Positions 43,999 to 52,600 of a stretch of 60,936 nucleotides of DNA are shown one piece after another. This DNA comes from an uncultured Verrucomicrobia subdivision 3 bacterium (GTDB lineage: Bacteria; Verrucomicrobiota; Verrucomicrobiia; Limisphaerales; UBA11358), in assembly GCA_903878805.1 (NCBI GenBank), contig CAIRJF010000025.1:1-60936 (forward strand), in the 5' to 3' direction. The position numbers and the translations under genes were made by a program. Within the stretch, counting starts at the first letter, position 1, and the number at the start of each line of letters is the position of its first letter. The notes beneath the pieces are model-generated. The model searched no databases and was not told where the DNA came from. It saw nothing but the letters and a program-made list of their open reading frames with translations.

Positions 43999-46068
43999 AT
44001 GTATTTCGGCGTCGACTATTATCCCGAACAATGGGTCTTTCCCTTTGGCGGCACGGCGGAAAATCCCGAGGCGCAGTGGGAGCGTGATGCCGAACTCATG
44101 GCCGCCGCTGGCTTCAACATCGTCCGCATCGGCGAATTTTCCTGGGGTTTGTGCGAAACCGAGGACGGCAAATTTGATTTCGACTGGCTCAAGCGCGTGA
44201 TGGATGTGCTGGGCAAACACGGCATTCAGGTCATTCTCGGCACGCCCACCGCTGCGCCGCCCGCGTGGCTCACGCACAAACATCCCGAAATTTTGCCGGT
44301 GGATGAATCCGGCCGCGTTAAACACGCCGGCACACGCCGCGCCGTCTGCATCAACAGCGAAATCTATTGGAACTATTCCAAGCGCATCGTGGAAAAAATG
44401 GCGCACGCGCTTGGCGACCACCCGCAGCTCGTCGCGTGGCAGATTGACAACAGCCTTGGCGGGCATTTCACGGAATCGTCCTTCAATGAAGATACTCGCC
44501 GCGACTGGCATTTGTGGCTCGAAGCAAAATACGAAACCATCGAGAAACTGAACGAACTGCTAGGCCTGCGCCACTGGGGACAGATTGTTTCCGCGTGGAA
44601 TCAAGTGCCGATGCCGATGCACGCGCCGACTCTGCACAATCCTGCGCTCGTCCTGAACTGGAACCGTTTTTGCAGCGACACCATCGTGCAGTTCGTCAAG
44701 ATGCAGGCCGATGTGCTGCGCGCAATTTCGCCCGAACGTCCGGTCACAACCAACCTCCGCGCGTTGCGCCATCGCTTCGATCATTTTGATCTCGCGGCGG
44801 AATTGGATTTTGTTTCCATCGAAAGCACGGCGGCGATCAAGGCCAGGCCATCGGAAATCGCCTGTGAAATTGACATGCTGCGCTCGCTCAAAAAAACCGG
44901 CATCCGCACGCCCGATGGCGACAGCGGCTTCTGGGTCATGGAGCAGAAGGCCGGCAACGTGAGCTGGCAGGACGTGAATTCTCTCGTGCGTCCCGGCGTT
45001 CTGCGGATGTTCACTTACCAACTCATTTCGCGCGGCGCGGATGCGATTTTATTTTTTCGCTGGCGCCAGCCGCGCACCGGCACGGAAAAATTTCACGGCG
45101 CGGTTCTGCCGCACAACCTCGCAAGCGGCAGCCGCCGCGTGTTCGATGAAATCGCCCGACTGGGCGAGGAACTCAAGGTGCTTGCGCCCGCGCTCAAGGA
45201 CACGAAAGTTTCCGCCGACGTCTGCATCCTCTATTCGCACGACAACGAATGGGTGCTGGCGCAGCCCAACCAGCCGACCAAACAGTTCAACCTGCGCGAA
45301 CACATCCAGCTCATCTACAATTCGCTGCATGACCGCAACGTCCTCGTGGACTTTGCGCGGCCGAGCGAAGATTTGGCGAAATACAAAATCGTTTTCGCGC
45401 CGTCGCTGCACCTGCTTTCCGACGGCGAGGCGGATCGGCTGAAACTTTACGTCCAGAACGGTGGCACGCTCATCAGCACCTTCAACACCGGCCTCGTCAA
45501 CGAAAACAACATCGCGCCCGACAACGGCTATCCGCACGACCTCACGGGTTTGTTCGGCCTCGAAGTGCAGGAGTTCGACATGCTGCCGCCCGCCGAGGAC
45601 AATCTGCTCACTTTCAAGGGCGCGTTTCAGACGAGCCACATGCACCCGGCGCGCGTCTGGTGCGATCTAATCGAGCCAAAGGGCTGCCAAGTTCTCGCGA
45701 CATTTGGAAAAGATTTTTACGCCGGCAAACCCGCCATCACGATAAACAACTTCGGCCTCGGCAAAGCGATCTACATCGGCACGCAGAGCCACCAGCATTT
45801 TTACCACGACCTCGTCGCTTGGCTGCGCCAGATGACCGGTCTGCATCCGCTGCTGAAAGTGCCGGAGAACATTGAAGTTTCGCTGCGACAAAAAGAAGGT
45901 TCACGCGTTTATTTTCTGCTCAACCACCAAAATTCCCCCGTGCGCATCCAGTTCTACAAACCCATGCACGATTTTCTCACCGGGCAAAATATTGTTTCCC
46001 ACTACGACCTGCCGCCGCACGGCGTCCTCGTCATTGACGAACATCCCGACGTGAAATCCGCTGGCTAA
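43999..46068 (+). CDS. GH42-type beta-galactosidase with substituted acid/base position
   Basis: 689 residues, no signal, cytoplasmic. N-terminal TIM barrel opens YFGVDYYPEQW, with GTPTAAPPAWL; the nucleophile position Glu315 lies in WVMEQKAGN. In GH42 the acid/base glutamate normally sits in a DNE-Y/H-G motif; here it reads QIDNSLGGHF, i.e. Ser152 in place of Glu. The rest of the fold is intact: trimerisation and C-terminal domains with YKIVFAPSLHLLSDGEADRL and GLGKAIYIGTQSHQHFYHDL. Activity may be altered or another carboxylate may serve; a similar DNS variant may exist as a subfamily. It is followed by a glycosyltransferase at 29 bp. Confidence 0.9.
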   Translation: MYFGVDYYPEQWVFPFGGTAENPEAQWERDAELMAAAGFNIVRIGEFSWGLCETEDGKFDFDWLKRVMDVLGKHGIQVILGTPTAAPPAWLTHKHPEILPVDESGRVKHAGTRRAVCINSEIYWNYSKRIVEKMAHALGDHPQLVAWQIDNSLGGHFTESSFNEDTRRDWHLWLEAKYETIEKLNELLGLRHWGQIVSAWNQVPMPMHAPTLHNPALVLNWNRFCSDTIVQFVKMQADVLRAISPERPVTTNLRALRHRFDHFDLAAELDFVSIESTAAIKARPSEIACEIDMLRSLKKTGIRTPDGDSGFWVMEQKAGNVSWQDVNSLVRPGVLRMFTYQLISRGADAILFFRWRQPRTGTEKFHGAVLPHNLASGSRRVFDEIARLGEELKVLAPALKDTKVSADVCILYSHDNEWVLAQPNQPTKQFNLREHIQLIYNSLHDRNVLVDFARPSEDLAKYKIVFAPSLHLLSDGEADRLKLYVQNGGTLISTFNTGLVNENNIAPDNGYPHDLTGLFGLEVQEFDMLPPAEDNLLTFKGAFQTSHMHPARVWCDLIEPKGCQVLATFGKDFYAGKPAITINNFGLGKAIYIGTQSHQHFYHDLVAWLRQMTGLHPLLKVPENIEVSLRQKEGSRVYFLLNHQNSPVRIQFYKPMHDFLTGQNIVSHYDLPPHGVLVIDEHPDVKSAG

Positions 46069-46097
46069 AGAGTGGAAAATTTCATTTCATCTGCGCG

Positions 46098-47261
46098 GTG
46101 AATTTCCTGAACGTCAGTCTCGGCGCGCTCGCCGCCTTAAGTTTCCTCCTCCAGCTCTGGCAATGGTTCGCCGCGAGAAAATTTCCGCTGCACCAAAAAA
46201 CCGGCGAGGCAAATTTTGCGCCCGCCATTTCCATCCTCAAGCCGTTGAAAGGCGGCGACGCCACCACACGCGATTCGCTCGCAAGCTGGCTGCGGCAAAA
46301 TTATTCCGGGCCGGTGGAAATCCTTTTCGGCGTGGCCGATGAAAATGATCCCGCCTGTGAAATCGTCCGCGCGCTGCTGACAGAAATTCCAGCGGCCAAC
46401 GCCCGGCTCGTTGTCTGCCAAAAACTGGCCGGAACGAACGCCAAGGTCGCCAAGCTCGCGCAACTTGAAAAATTAGCCGCACATGATTTGATTCTCATCT
46501 GCGATGCGGACGTGCGCGTGCCGCCAGACTTCCTCACCAATTTTGTCGCGCCCGTCCGCGATGAAAAAATTGCGCTGGTGAATTGTTTTTACCGCCTCGC
46601 CAATCCGGTCAATCTCGCGATGCGCTGGGAAGCTGTCGCCGTCAACGCCGATTTCTGGAGCCAGGTCTTGCAATCAAAGATGCTCAAACCGCTCGATTTT
46701 GCGCTGGGCGCCGCCATCCTGCTGCGTCGCGCTGCGCTGGCGCAAATCGGCGGCTTTGCCGCGCTGGCCGACTGCCTCGCCGATGATTACCAGCTCGGCA
46801 ACCGCATCGCCAAAAATGGCCACGCCATCGCGCTCAGTCCCATCGTCGTGGAATGCTGGGACGCGCCGATGAACTGGCGAGCGGTCTGGGAACATCAGCT
46901 CCGCTGGGCGCGCACCGTCCGCGTCTGCCAGCCCCTGCCCTATTTTTTGAGCATCCTGTCCAACGCGTCGCTCTGGCCGGCGCTGTGGCTTTTGGCTGCG
47001 GGCGCGCCGGCAAAAAATTTCTGCGCGCCGTTGGCGGGAATTATTTTTCTGCTGGGGCGAATCGTGATTGCGCAAAACCTGGAACGGCGTTTCTCGCCGG
47101 ATGGAAAACTGGTTTCACCCGCCTGGCTGGTGCTGTTGAAAGATGTTTTGAACACCGGCATCTGGCTGTGCGCGTTTGCCGGGGACACGGTCGAGTGGCG
47201 CGGCCGGAAAATGAAGCTGCGCCGCGACGGGACCATGGTTTTGGAAAATGGTGGGCACTGA
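46098..47261 (+). CDS. GT21-like (ceramide glucosyltransferase/HpnI family) glycosyltransferase
   Basis: 387 residues, GTG start at 46098. N-terminal helix, then a GT-A domain with ISILKPLKGGDATTRDSLAS, ICDADVRVPPDFL (DxD-like), DCLADDYQLGNRI and HQLRWARTVRVCQP, the D-DD-(Q/R)xxRW pattern of family GT21; C-terminal membrane helices. In bacteria such enzymes glycosylate hopanoids or sphingolipids. No squalene-hopene genes are near, so the acceptor is unassigned. Its last 10 bp overlap the tRNA-Val gene on the other strand. Confidence 0.88.
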   Translation: MNFLNVSLGALAALSFLLQLWQWFAARKFPLHQKTGEANFAPAISILKPLKGGDATTRDSLASWLRQNYSGPVEILFGVADENDPACEIVRALLTEIPAANARLVVCQKLAGTNAKVAKLAQLEKLAAHDLILICDADVRVPPDFLTNFVAPVRDEKIALVNCFYRLANPVNLAMRWEAVAVNADFWSQVLQSKMLKPLDFALGAAILLRRAALAQIGGFAALADCLADDYQLGNRIAKNGHAIALSPIVVECWDAPMNWRAVWEHQLRWARTVRVCQPLPYFLSILSNASLWPALWLLAAGAPAKNFCAPLAGIIFLLGRIVIAQNLERRFSPDGKLVSPAWLVLLKDVLNTGIWLCAFAGDTVEWRGRKMKLRRDGTMVLENGGH

Positions 47262-47323
47262 GGGATTCGAACCCCCGACCTTCTCCGTGTAAAGGAGCAG
47301 CGCTACCACTGCGCCAAGCGCCC
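47252..47323 (-). tRNA. tRNA-Val (UAC)
   Basis: 72 nt. Acceptor GGGCGCT/AGTGCCC with A73, D arm GCGC-AGTGGTA-GCGC, anticodon loop TTTACAC with anticodon UAC, 5-nt variable loop, T arm GGGGG-TTCGAAT-CCCTC. The top pair of the anticodon stem (G27-A43) is mismatched. CCA is not encoded. It overlaps the end of the convergent glycosyltransferase gene by 10 bp. Confidence 0.93.
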
Positions 47324-47332
47324 GAACCAAAC

Positions 47333-47394
47333 TGGTGCCAGCGAGTGGAATCGAACCACTTGATGTGGCTTTCTCCCCCGTGCCGGTCACTGGC
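47333..47394 (-). other. tRNA-like element lacking an anticodon arm
   Basis: 62 nt, 9 bp upstream of tRNA-Val. Minus strand: acceptor 5' strand GCCAGTG pairs with CGCTGGC (one T-G pair), discriminator A and encoded CCA; a canonical T arm AGTGG-TTCGATT-CCACT; and a weak D-like arm (GGC-12 nt-GCC). Between these there is room only for six more bases, so no anticodon arm. I see it as a decayed or chimeric tRNA end rather than a working tRNA; a 3' tRNA end left by an integrated element is another possibility. The 205 bp beyond (47395-47599) show nothing else. Confidence 0.5.
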
Positions 47395-47599
47395 ATCTCG
47401 TTACCATTCATTGCTCACAGACTAGCAGACAAAAGCCAGTCTTGTCAATGATTGACGTGTTTTACTGGGCATTCATCGGCAAAATAATGCGTGCAAATTC
47501 TGTGCAAGCCAACTTTGCGCTCAACAAAGCCGCAGACCTAAAGTCATCCTGAATGCTGTGCAAAAGTTGTGCAAACTTTTTTGAGCGGAAAACTTTACC

Positions 47600-47989
47600 C
47601 TACCCGCCCGCGAACACCGGCTGAAAATTCGCCTCAGTCAGAATGCGCGCCACCTCCGCCCGCTTGTCGCCCTGAATCTCGATCTGGCCGGCCTTCACCG
47701 TGCCACCGGTGCCACAGGCGCGCTGCATCGCCTTGGCAAGTTGCTCTTTTTCAGACAGGCCGATGCCCACAAAGTTCTTTACCAACGTCACCGTCTTGCC
47801 GCCACGCCCGGCTTTGACCCGGAGGATGTCCACCCGACCACGATGCTTCCGCGCCGGCTTCGGTGGTGGCGTGATGCCCGTTGGCAAAGTTCCAGACGCG
47901 GACGGCAGACCGTCGCTGGACAGCTCGGCAAAGGGAGCTTGAGTTAAACCCGGCCCACCATCGGTGGAAATGCGTTTGGAGACGGTCAT
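47600..47989 (-). CDS. SUI1/YciH-family translation initiation factor-like protein
   Basis: 129 residues from ATG 47989 (MTVSKRISTDGGPGLTQAPF). The C-terminal 80 residues are a SUI1/eIF1 domain: GRVDILRVKAGRGGKTVTLV, then KNFVGIGLSEKEQLAKAMQR and the conserved CGTGGTVKAGQIEIQGDKRA. Bacterial YciH proteins are stress-linked, eIF1-like proteins that act on initiation fidelity. The frame remains open upstream for 65 more codons, which are a phospholipase-D fragment with a signal peptide; I treat those as a separate remnant, because the YciH homologue starts at residue 66. Confidence 0.85.
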   Translation of the reverse strand: MTVSKRISTDGGPGLTQAPFAELSSDGLPSASGTLPTGITPPPKPARKHRGRVDILRVKAGRGGKTVTLVKNFVGIGLSEKEQLAKAMQRACGTGGTVKAGQIEIQGDKRAEVARILTEANFQPVFAGG

Positions 47990-48184
47990 ATGAGCGGCCA
48001 AGAGTGCCTTTGCAATCGGCGCGGAGGTGAAAGAATACGCTTGGACAAGCACCGTGTTCGTCGCCTTGCCCAGCTCACGAATCACCGCGTCAGTGCAGCC
48101 ACCGTTTGGCGAGAAATAAACTTGAATGTCCGCCGCGTGAGTTGAGACGGCCAACAGCAACGCCAAAAAAAATGCTTTCATCAC
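47990..48184 (-). pseudogene. Truncated secreted phospholipase D-like nuclease fragment
   Basis: 65 codons: signal peptide (MMKAFFLALLLAVSTHAA) then ADIQVYFSPNGGCTDAVIRE and ATNTVLVQAYSFTSAPIAKA, the first strand-helix-strand of the PLD/Nuc endonuclease family. Both HKD motifs are missing. The fragment stops exactly where the SUI1 gene begins and is in frame with it, so a fused, exported product is formally possible. Probably the result of a deletion. Confidence 0.7.
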
Positions 48185-48299
48185 TGGATTCTGGGTTTAG
48201 TCGCTCAAATGTAAAAGCAGAATATACCTGTGTGCAATACACGCATCTTTTTTCACATGGACAGCGGATGTCCAATGCCCTCGCGTAACGTGGCTGTGT

Positions 48300-48554
48300 A
48301 TGAAACTGAAAAATATCATCCCGCAACGCTACCGCAGCCAAGTCGTCCGCCAATTCGGCCACGCAAAATTAATCCGCCAGCCCAATGGCCAGCACGAACT
48401 TGTCGGCGGCACTGACGCCGATCGCGCCGAAGCCTTTGAATGGTCGTCGCTGTTCGCACACGAAATCGTGTTCACGCATTTTCACCGCGAGGATCATGCC
48501 CGCAGCCGCCCGCGCAAGCTGTGGTTCGCGCCCCGGCTCCAGCCCGCATTGTGA
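48300..48554 (+). CDS. Small conserved hypothetical protein
   Basis: 84 residues. MKLKNIIPQRYRSQVVRQFG, then ELVGGTDADRAEAFEWSSLF followed by AHEIVFTHF, a pattern I associate with short hypothetical proteins of Verrucomicrobia carrying a GG-x-DADR-x-EA-EW-x-SLFxHE signature. It precedes a truncated DNA polymerase IV gene by 50 bp and may have been co-transcribed with it. Function unknown. Confidence 0.6.
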   Translation: MKLKNIIPQRYRSQVVRQFGHAKLIRQPNGQHELVGGTDADRAEAFEWSSLFAHEIVFTHFHREDHARSRPRKLWFAPRLQPAL

Positions 48555-48604
48555 ACAACTCGGCATGGACGCCAGCGGGCGATGCGGTAGCGTGTCTGTT
48601 ACCA

Positions 48605-48802
48605 GTGAGCGCCCGCAACAATCGCATTTTGCACATCGACGGAGATTCGTTCTTCGCCAGTTGCGAAATCGCGCTCGACCCCAAGTTGGAAGGGCGTCCC
48701 GTGTGGGTTGGCGGCGGACGACGCGGCGACGGCATCGTGATTGCCGCCAACCGGCAGGCCAAGAAATACGGCATCAAAACGGGGACAGGTGGGTCTGATT
48801 AA
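48605..48802 (+). pseudogene. dinB: Truncated DNA polymerase IV (DinB) N-terminus
   Basis: From a GTG at 48605 the frame reads VSARNNRILHIDGDSFFASC, then EIALDPKLEGRPVWVGGGRR and GIVIAANRQAKKYGIKTG: the palm start of a Y-family polymerase with the metal-binding Asp and the A-N-R-x-A-x-x-Y-G motif. After about 62 residues homology stops and the frame ends at 48802. More than 80% of the gene is missing. The break coincides with GGGGACAGGTGGGTCTGATT, a sequence that resembles the edges of REP-type elements. Confidence 0.8.
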
Positions 48803-48830
48803 ACTGGAATTCGTATGACGTGCGAAGTCT

Positions 48831-49676
48831 ATGAAATTTAGCATCAACACGGTTCTATTTGTCTCACCGTTCACCAACGCGGATACCCGGCTGTTCAAAG
48901 AGTTCAAACATTGAGGCTTCGATGCTGTTGAATTACTGGTTGAGGAGCCGGCGCATATTTCCCCAGCTTTGGTGAAAAGTGAGTTAGATGCGAACGGCTT
49001 GGCCTGTGGATCGGTGGCGGCGGCGATCAATCCCGGACGTGACTTGCGGGGCAACGCCGCCAGCCAACGTAATGGCGTGAAATATCTCTGTGCACTCATT
49101 GATCAGATGGTGACGCTCGACGCGCGCGTATTGAGCGGACCAGTTTATTCCTATGTCGGCCGGGCCGAGGCTTACACGGCCGCTGAAAAACAACGCCACT
49201 GGCAGGCAGTCGTAAAGAATCTCAAAGTCGTCACGCGTTACGCCGCTGCGCACGGCAAAGTGGTTTGCATCGAACCCCTGAATCGCTTTGAAACCGATTT
49301 CCTCAACACCATCGAACAAGGATTGAAATTGATTGAAGACGTCGGCAGTCTAAATCTTAAGCTGCACCTCGACACCTTTCACGCGAACATTGAGGAGAAG
49401 CATCAGGGCGAAGCGATTCGCCGCGCGGGCAAACATCTCGGCCACATCCATGCCTGCGGTGCAGATCGCGGGACGCCGGGCAACGATCACATTGATTGGA
49501 AGTCGATTGCCGCTGCGTTGAAGGCGATCAAATACGACGGCGATATCGCGCTCGAATCCGTGACGCTGGATGTGCCGCGCATTGCGGCCAGCGCGGGTAT
49601 CTGGCGGCGCATGGAAAAAACGCGCGATGAGATTGCTTACAACGGCCTGAAGTTTCTGCGGAAAACACTCGCCTAA
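48831..49676 (+). pseudogene. D-tagatose/D-psicose 3-epimerase-like protein with in-frame UGA
   Basis: Sugar phosphate isomerase/epimerase (AP endonuclease 2 fold). MKFSINTVLFVSPFTNADTR, LFKEFKH, TGA (48912-48914), GFDAVELLVEE and then an uninterrupted frame to 49676 with VVCIEPLNRFETDFLNT, LHLDTFHANIEEK, GHIHACGADRGTPGNDHIDW and ALESVT, i.e. the metal ligands Glu, Asp, His and Glu. Homologues have Trp at the stop position (WGFD), so a single TGG-to-TGA change fits. An internal start at 48969 would yield a protein lacking the first strand and helix. Relates by substrate (ketohexoses) to the fructan operon that follows. May be a nonsense mutant, a sequencing error or a readthrough case. Confidence 0.8.
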
Positions 49677-49699
49677 AAATGCGGTGCGGCACGACCTGA

Positions 49700-52600
49700 T
49701 TACTGCGACAGAATCCGATAGAAGCCAGCGGAGCCTGTCAAGCGACTGGCGTTGGTGTCAACGAAGTTGCCCAGACTGCTGACGCTCGGCAGAGTCGCGA
49801 TGGATTGCCACACATTTCCCAACTGACCGACCCATTGCACGACGAAATTGGTTGCCGCCGCGCCCGTCCATTGAAAACTCACGTTGTTCGTTCCGCGCGA
49901 AACACCGGTGATCATTGGATGATTATCGGTGGCCGGAACTTTTCCGACGCGGGACGAATCTGAAACCACGCCGGACGTAATTTGAACTTCGTCAATGAAA
50001 CCAAGAAAAGTGCGCGGCGTTTGGCTGACGGGATAAGTGTATCTCCCCAAAAAAAGGTTGCCGTTATTTGCCGTTGGCAAGGGCAGAAAACCTGCGGGCA
50101 AATTGTTCGTCGCGCTGGCTTGCGAGCCGTCTTGATTCGCGATAGTCAGGCGCATCTGTCCGTTGCTTCCGCCCAAGGTGTCACAGACCGCGAGCAGATA
50201 ATGCCATTGGCCGTCGGCGTAATTGGCTCCCGTCAAATCCACCGCGTTTGTCTGCGTCAAATTGCTGTTCGCAATTTTGAAACGAAGTCCGCCCGCTGAA
50301 GATTCGTTGACGCTGATGCCGTAGCGAAAAGTCTGGCCGGTGTCCGTGCCTTGCGAAATCAATTGCATCAGGCCGGAACTGCTGCGGTTGCCATCAGATT
50401 TGAAAAAAAATTCGAGCGAGAACGAACCGGTGAAATCCATTTCGTCGCCGTATTGATCCTGCGGAAAAAACAGGCAGCCGTCCACATTGGTAATGGCTTC
50501 AGCGTTGTAAGAATAATTCCCGCCGCTGTGGCCGTTCACAAACATTGAAGCTGGCGCAACCGTGGGACTCAGCGTCACCGGCCCGCCGGACAAACCATTG
50601 AACGTGATCAAATCATCAATCTCCGCCGGCAAACTGCCCGTGGTGAAAACACCTTGGCCAGTATTCGTCGCGGAATCCGCCACGCCGACAAACGTGGGAA
50701 CGCCCATGTTGTTCGGTGCGGAAATTTGGGCTTCCATCCGCCAATAAGCCACCGGGTAAGGCGCTTGAATGGTCAGCGTCGCAACGCTGCTGGTCACCGA
50801 GCCGCCGGCGGTGCTGATAACCACATCAAAATTCGCACCGGCGGTGACGGGAAAAATCATCTGTGTGCTGTTGGTCGCGCCGGGAATCGGCTGGCCGTTA
50901 TTGCGCCATTGATAGAACAGCGGGCCGACGCCGCTGACGGTGACACTGAACGTGGCGGGGCCGCCGAGGTTCACCGTTGCCGGAGCCGGCGGCGTGATGA
51001 TGGTGGGCACCGCCGACGCGGACAAGCCGCCCCACGCCGAACCGAGATTGTAAAGTTTGAGCGAAACCAACTGTGCGCCGCTGCCGCCGGCCACCAGACT
51101 TATGGGCAGCGCGCCCGCCACCGGAGTTACATTCGCCGGCATATAAAGCAAACCGTCATTGCCAAAAATTTCCATGATGCCGCGATCCACCAGGATGTGC
51201 AGATGAATCGTGCCATTGGTCGGACTTAGCGGTTGAGTAATCCCGGAGCAAGTTACTTGATGCGCGAGGTTGTCATAGATGACAGTGGCTCCGCGCAGGT
51301 TGAGAGTAAGCTGACTGGCGCTGCCCGGCTGAAATTGGACGTCCAGTTCACACGCCTCGCCCGTCGTGCCGGACATCACGTTCACGCCGTTCGCCAGGTT
51401 TTGCGCCGGCCAGCTATTCGTGCTGATGCGGAGCAATGCGACTTCACGCACGGGATTGACATACATCATCGGCGTGCCGGCGGTCGAGACCAGCGTCAGT
51501 TCCACCGGAAAAGTTACCGGTTGGTTGAACGGCATACCCGGATAGGCCTGACTGCCATTGGCCATCAAGATTCGCCGATTGTCAGTCGCCGGCATATTGT
51601 TGAAAGTTTGACCGGCCCAAAAGTTGTTCGCCCCGCGAATGCTGAACGGGCCAAATTGCGGCGTGAAGGTGTTGCCGTCAAACAGGCCGACGTAATAGTT
51701 GCCCAGATTCGTGTAGAAAATCCATTTCACGTTGTTCGTGTTGCCATCGACCGGCAGCGCGAACAGTTCCGGACATTCGTAAGCATTGGTAAAGGTGAAC
51801 GTGGAAGTTTGCGTCCAATGCCTGAGATCGGTTGAAGACAAGATAGCAAAGTCATTGTTGATGAGGAAAAGCACCATGACCCATTTGTTGCCCGGCGCAT
51901 ACCAGATCACCTTCGGGTCACGGTTGCCGGCGGCGATATTGGGCACGATTGGATTGTTGGTGTATTTCAGCCAGGTCCGGCCCGAATCAAGGCTGTAGGC
52001 CATGCACTGCGTGGATGGCTGGCCGAGGGACATCCGGTTTTCGCCGCCCGCCGCGCAGAAAAAAGCCACCAGCGCATTCGTGCCGAAACCGGCCGAGTTA
52101 TTCCAGTCAACTATCGCCGAACCAGAAAATTCCGTGCCGAGATTGTCGGGATAGAGCGCCTCCGGCAGTTCCGTCCAGTTTACTAGATTGGTGCTGACGG
52201 CATTTCCCCAATGCATGTTATCCCACGCCCAGCCATAAGGATTGTGCTGGTAACAGAAATGATACTCGCCGTTGTAATAAACCATCCCGTTGGCATCATT
52301 GATCCAGCCGCGCCGCACCGTGTAATGATAGATTGGCCGCAGCGATTCCTGATAAATCGGCGTGTCGGTGATGATGGTGTTGGTCTGGACGAAGTAAGTT
52401 GCCAACTGATTCGTCGTGGCCAGTTGCGAATCCACGCGTACGACCAGTTCCTGTCCTTGAAAAGGCGTCAAATCCATGAACGCCCAGAAATTCGTGGCCG
52501 TATCCGCCAGCTCGACATTCATCTCGCGAACGACCAAACCGTCCTGCACCAGCTCGACCAGTTGCTTCGTCGCACCGGTGCGAATTGGCAGATTGAGATA

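Noticed and set aside
47333-47600. tmRNA (ssrA) or permuted tmRNA
   Set aside because: No G3-U70 pair, no tag reading frame and no second piece of the tRNA-like domain within reach; the acceptor 5' strand lies within 62 nt of the CCA end.
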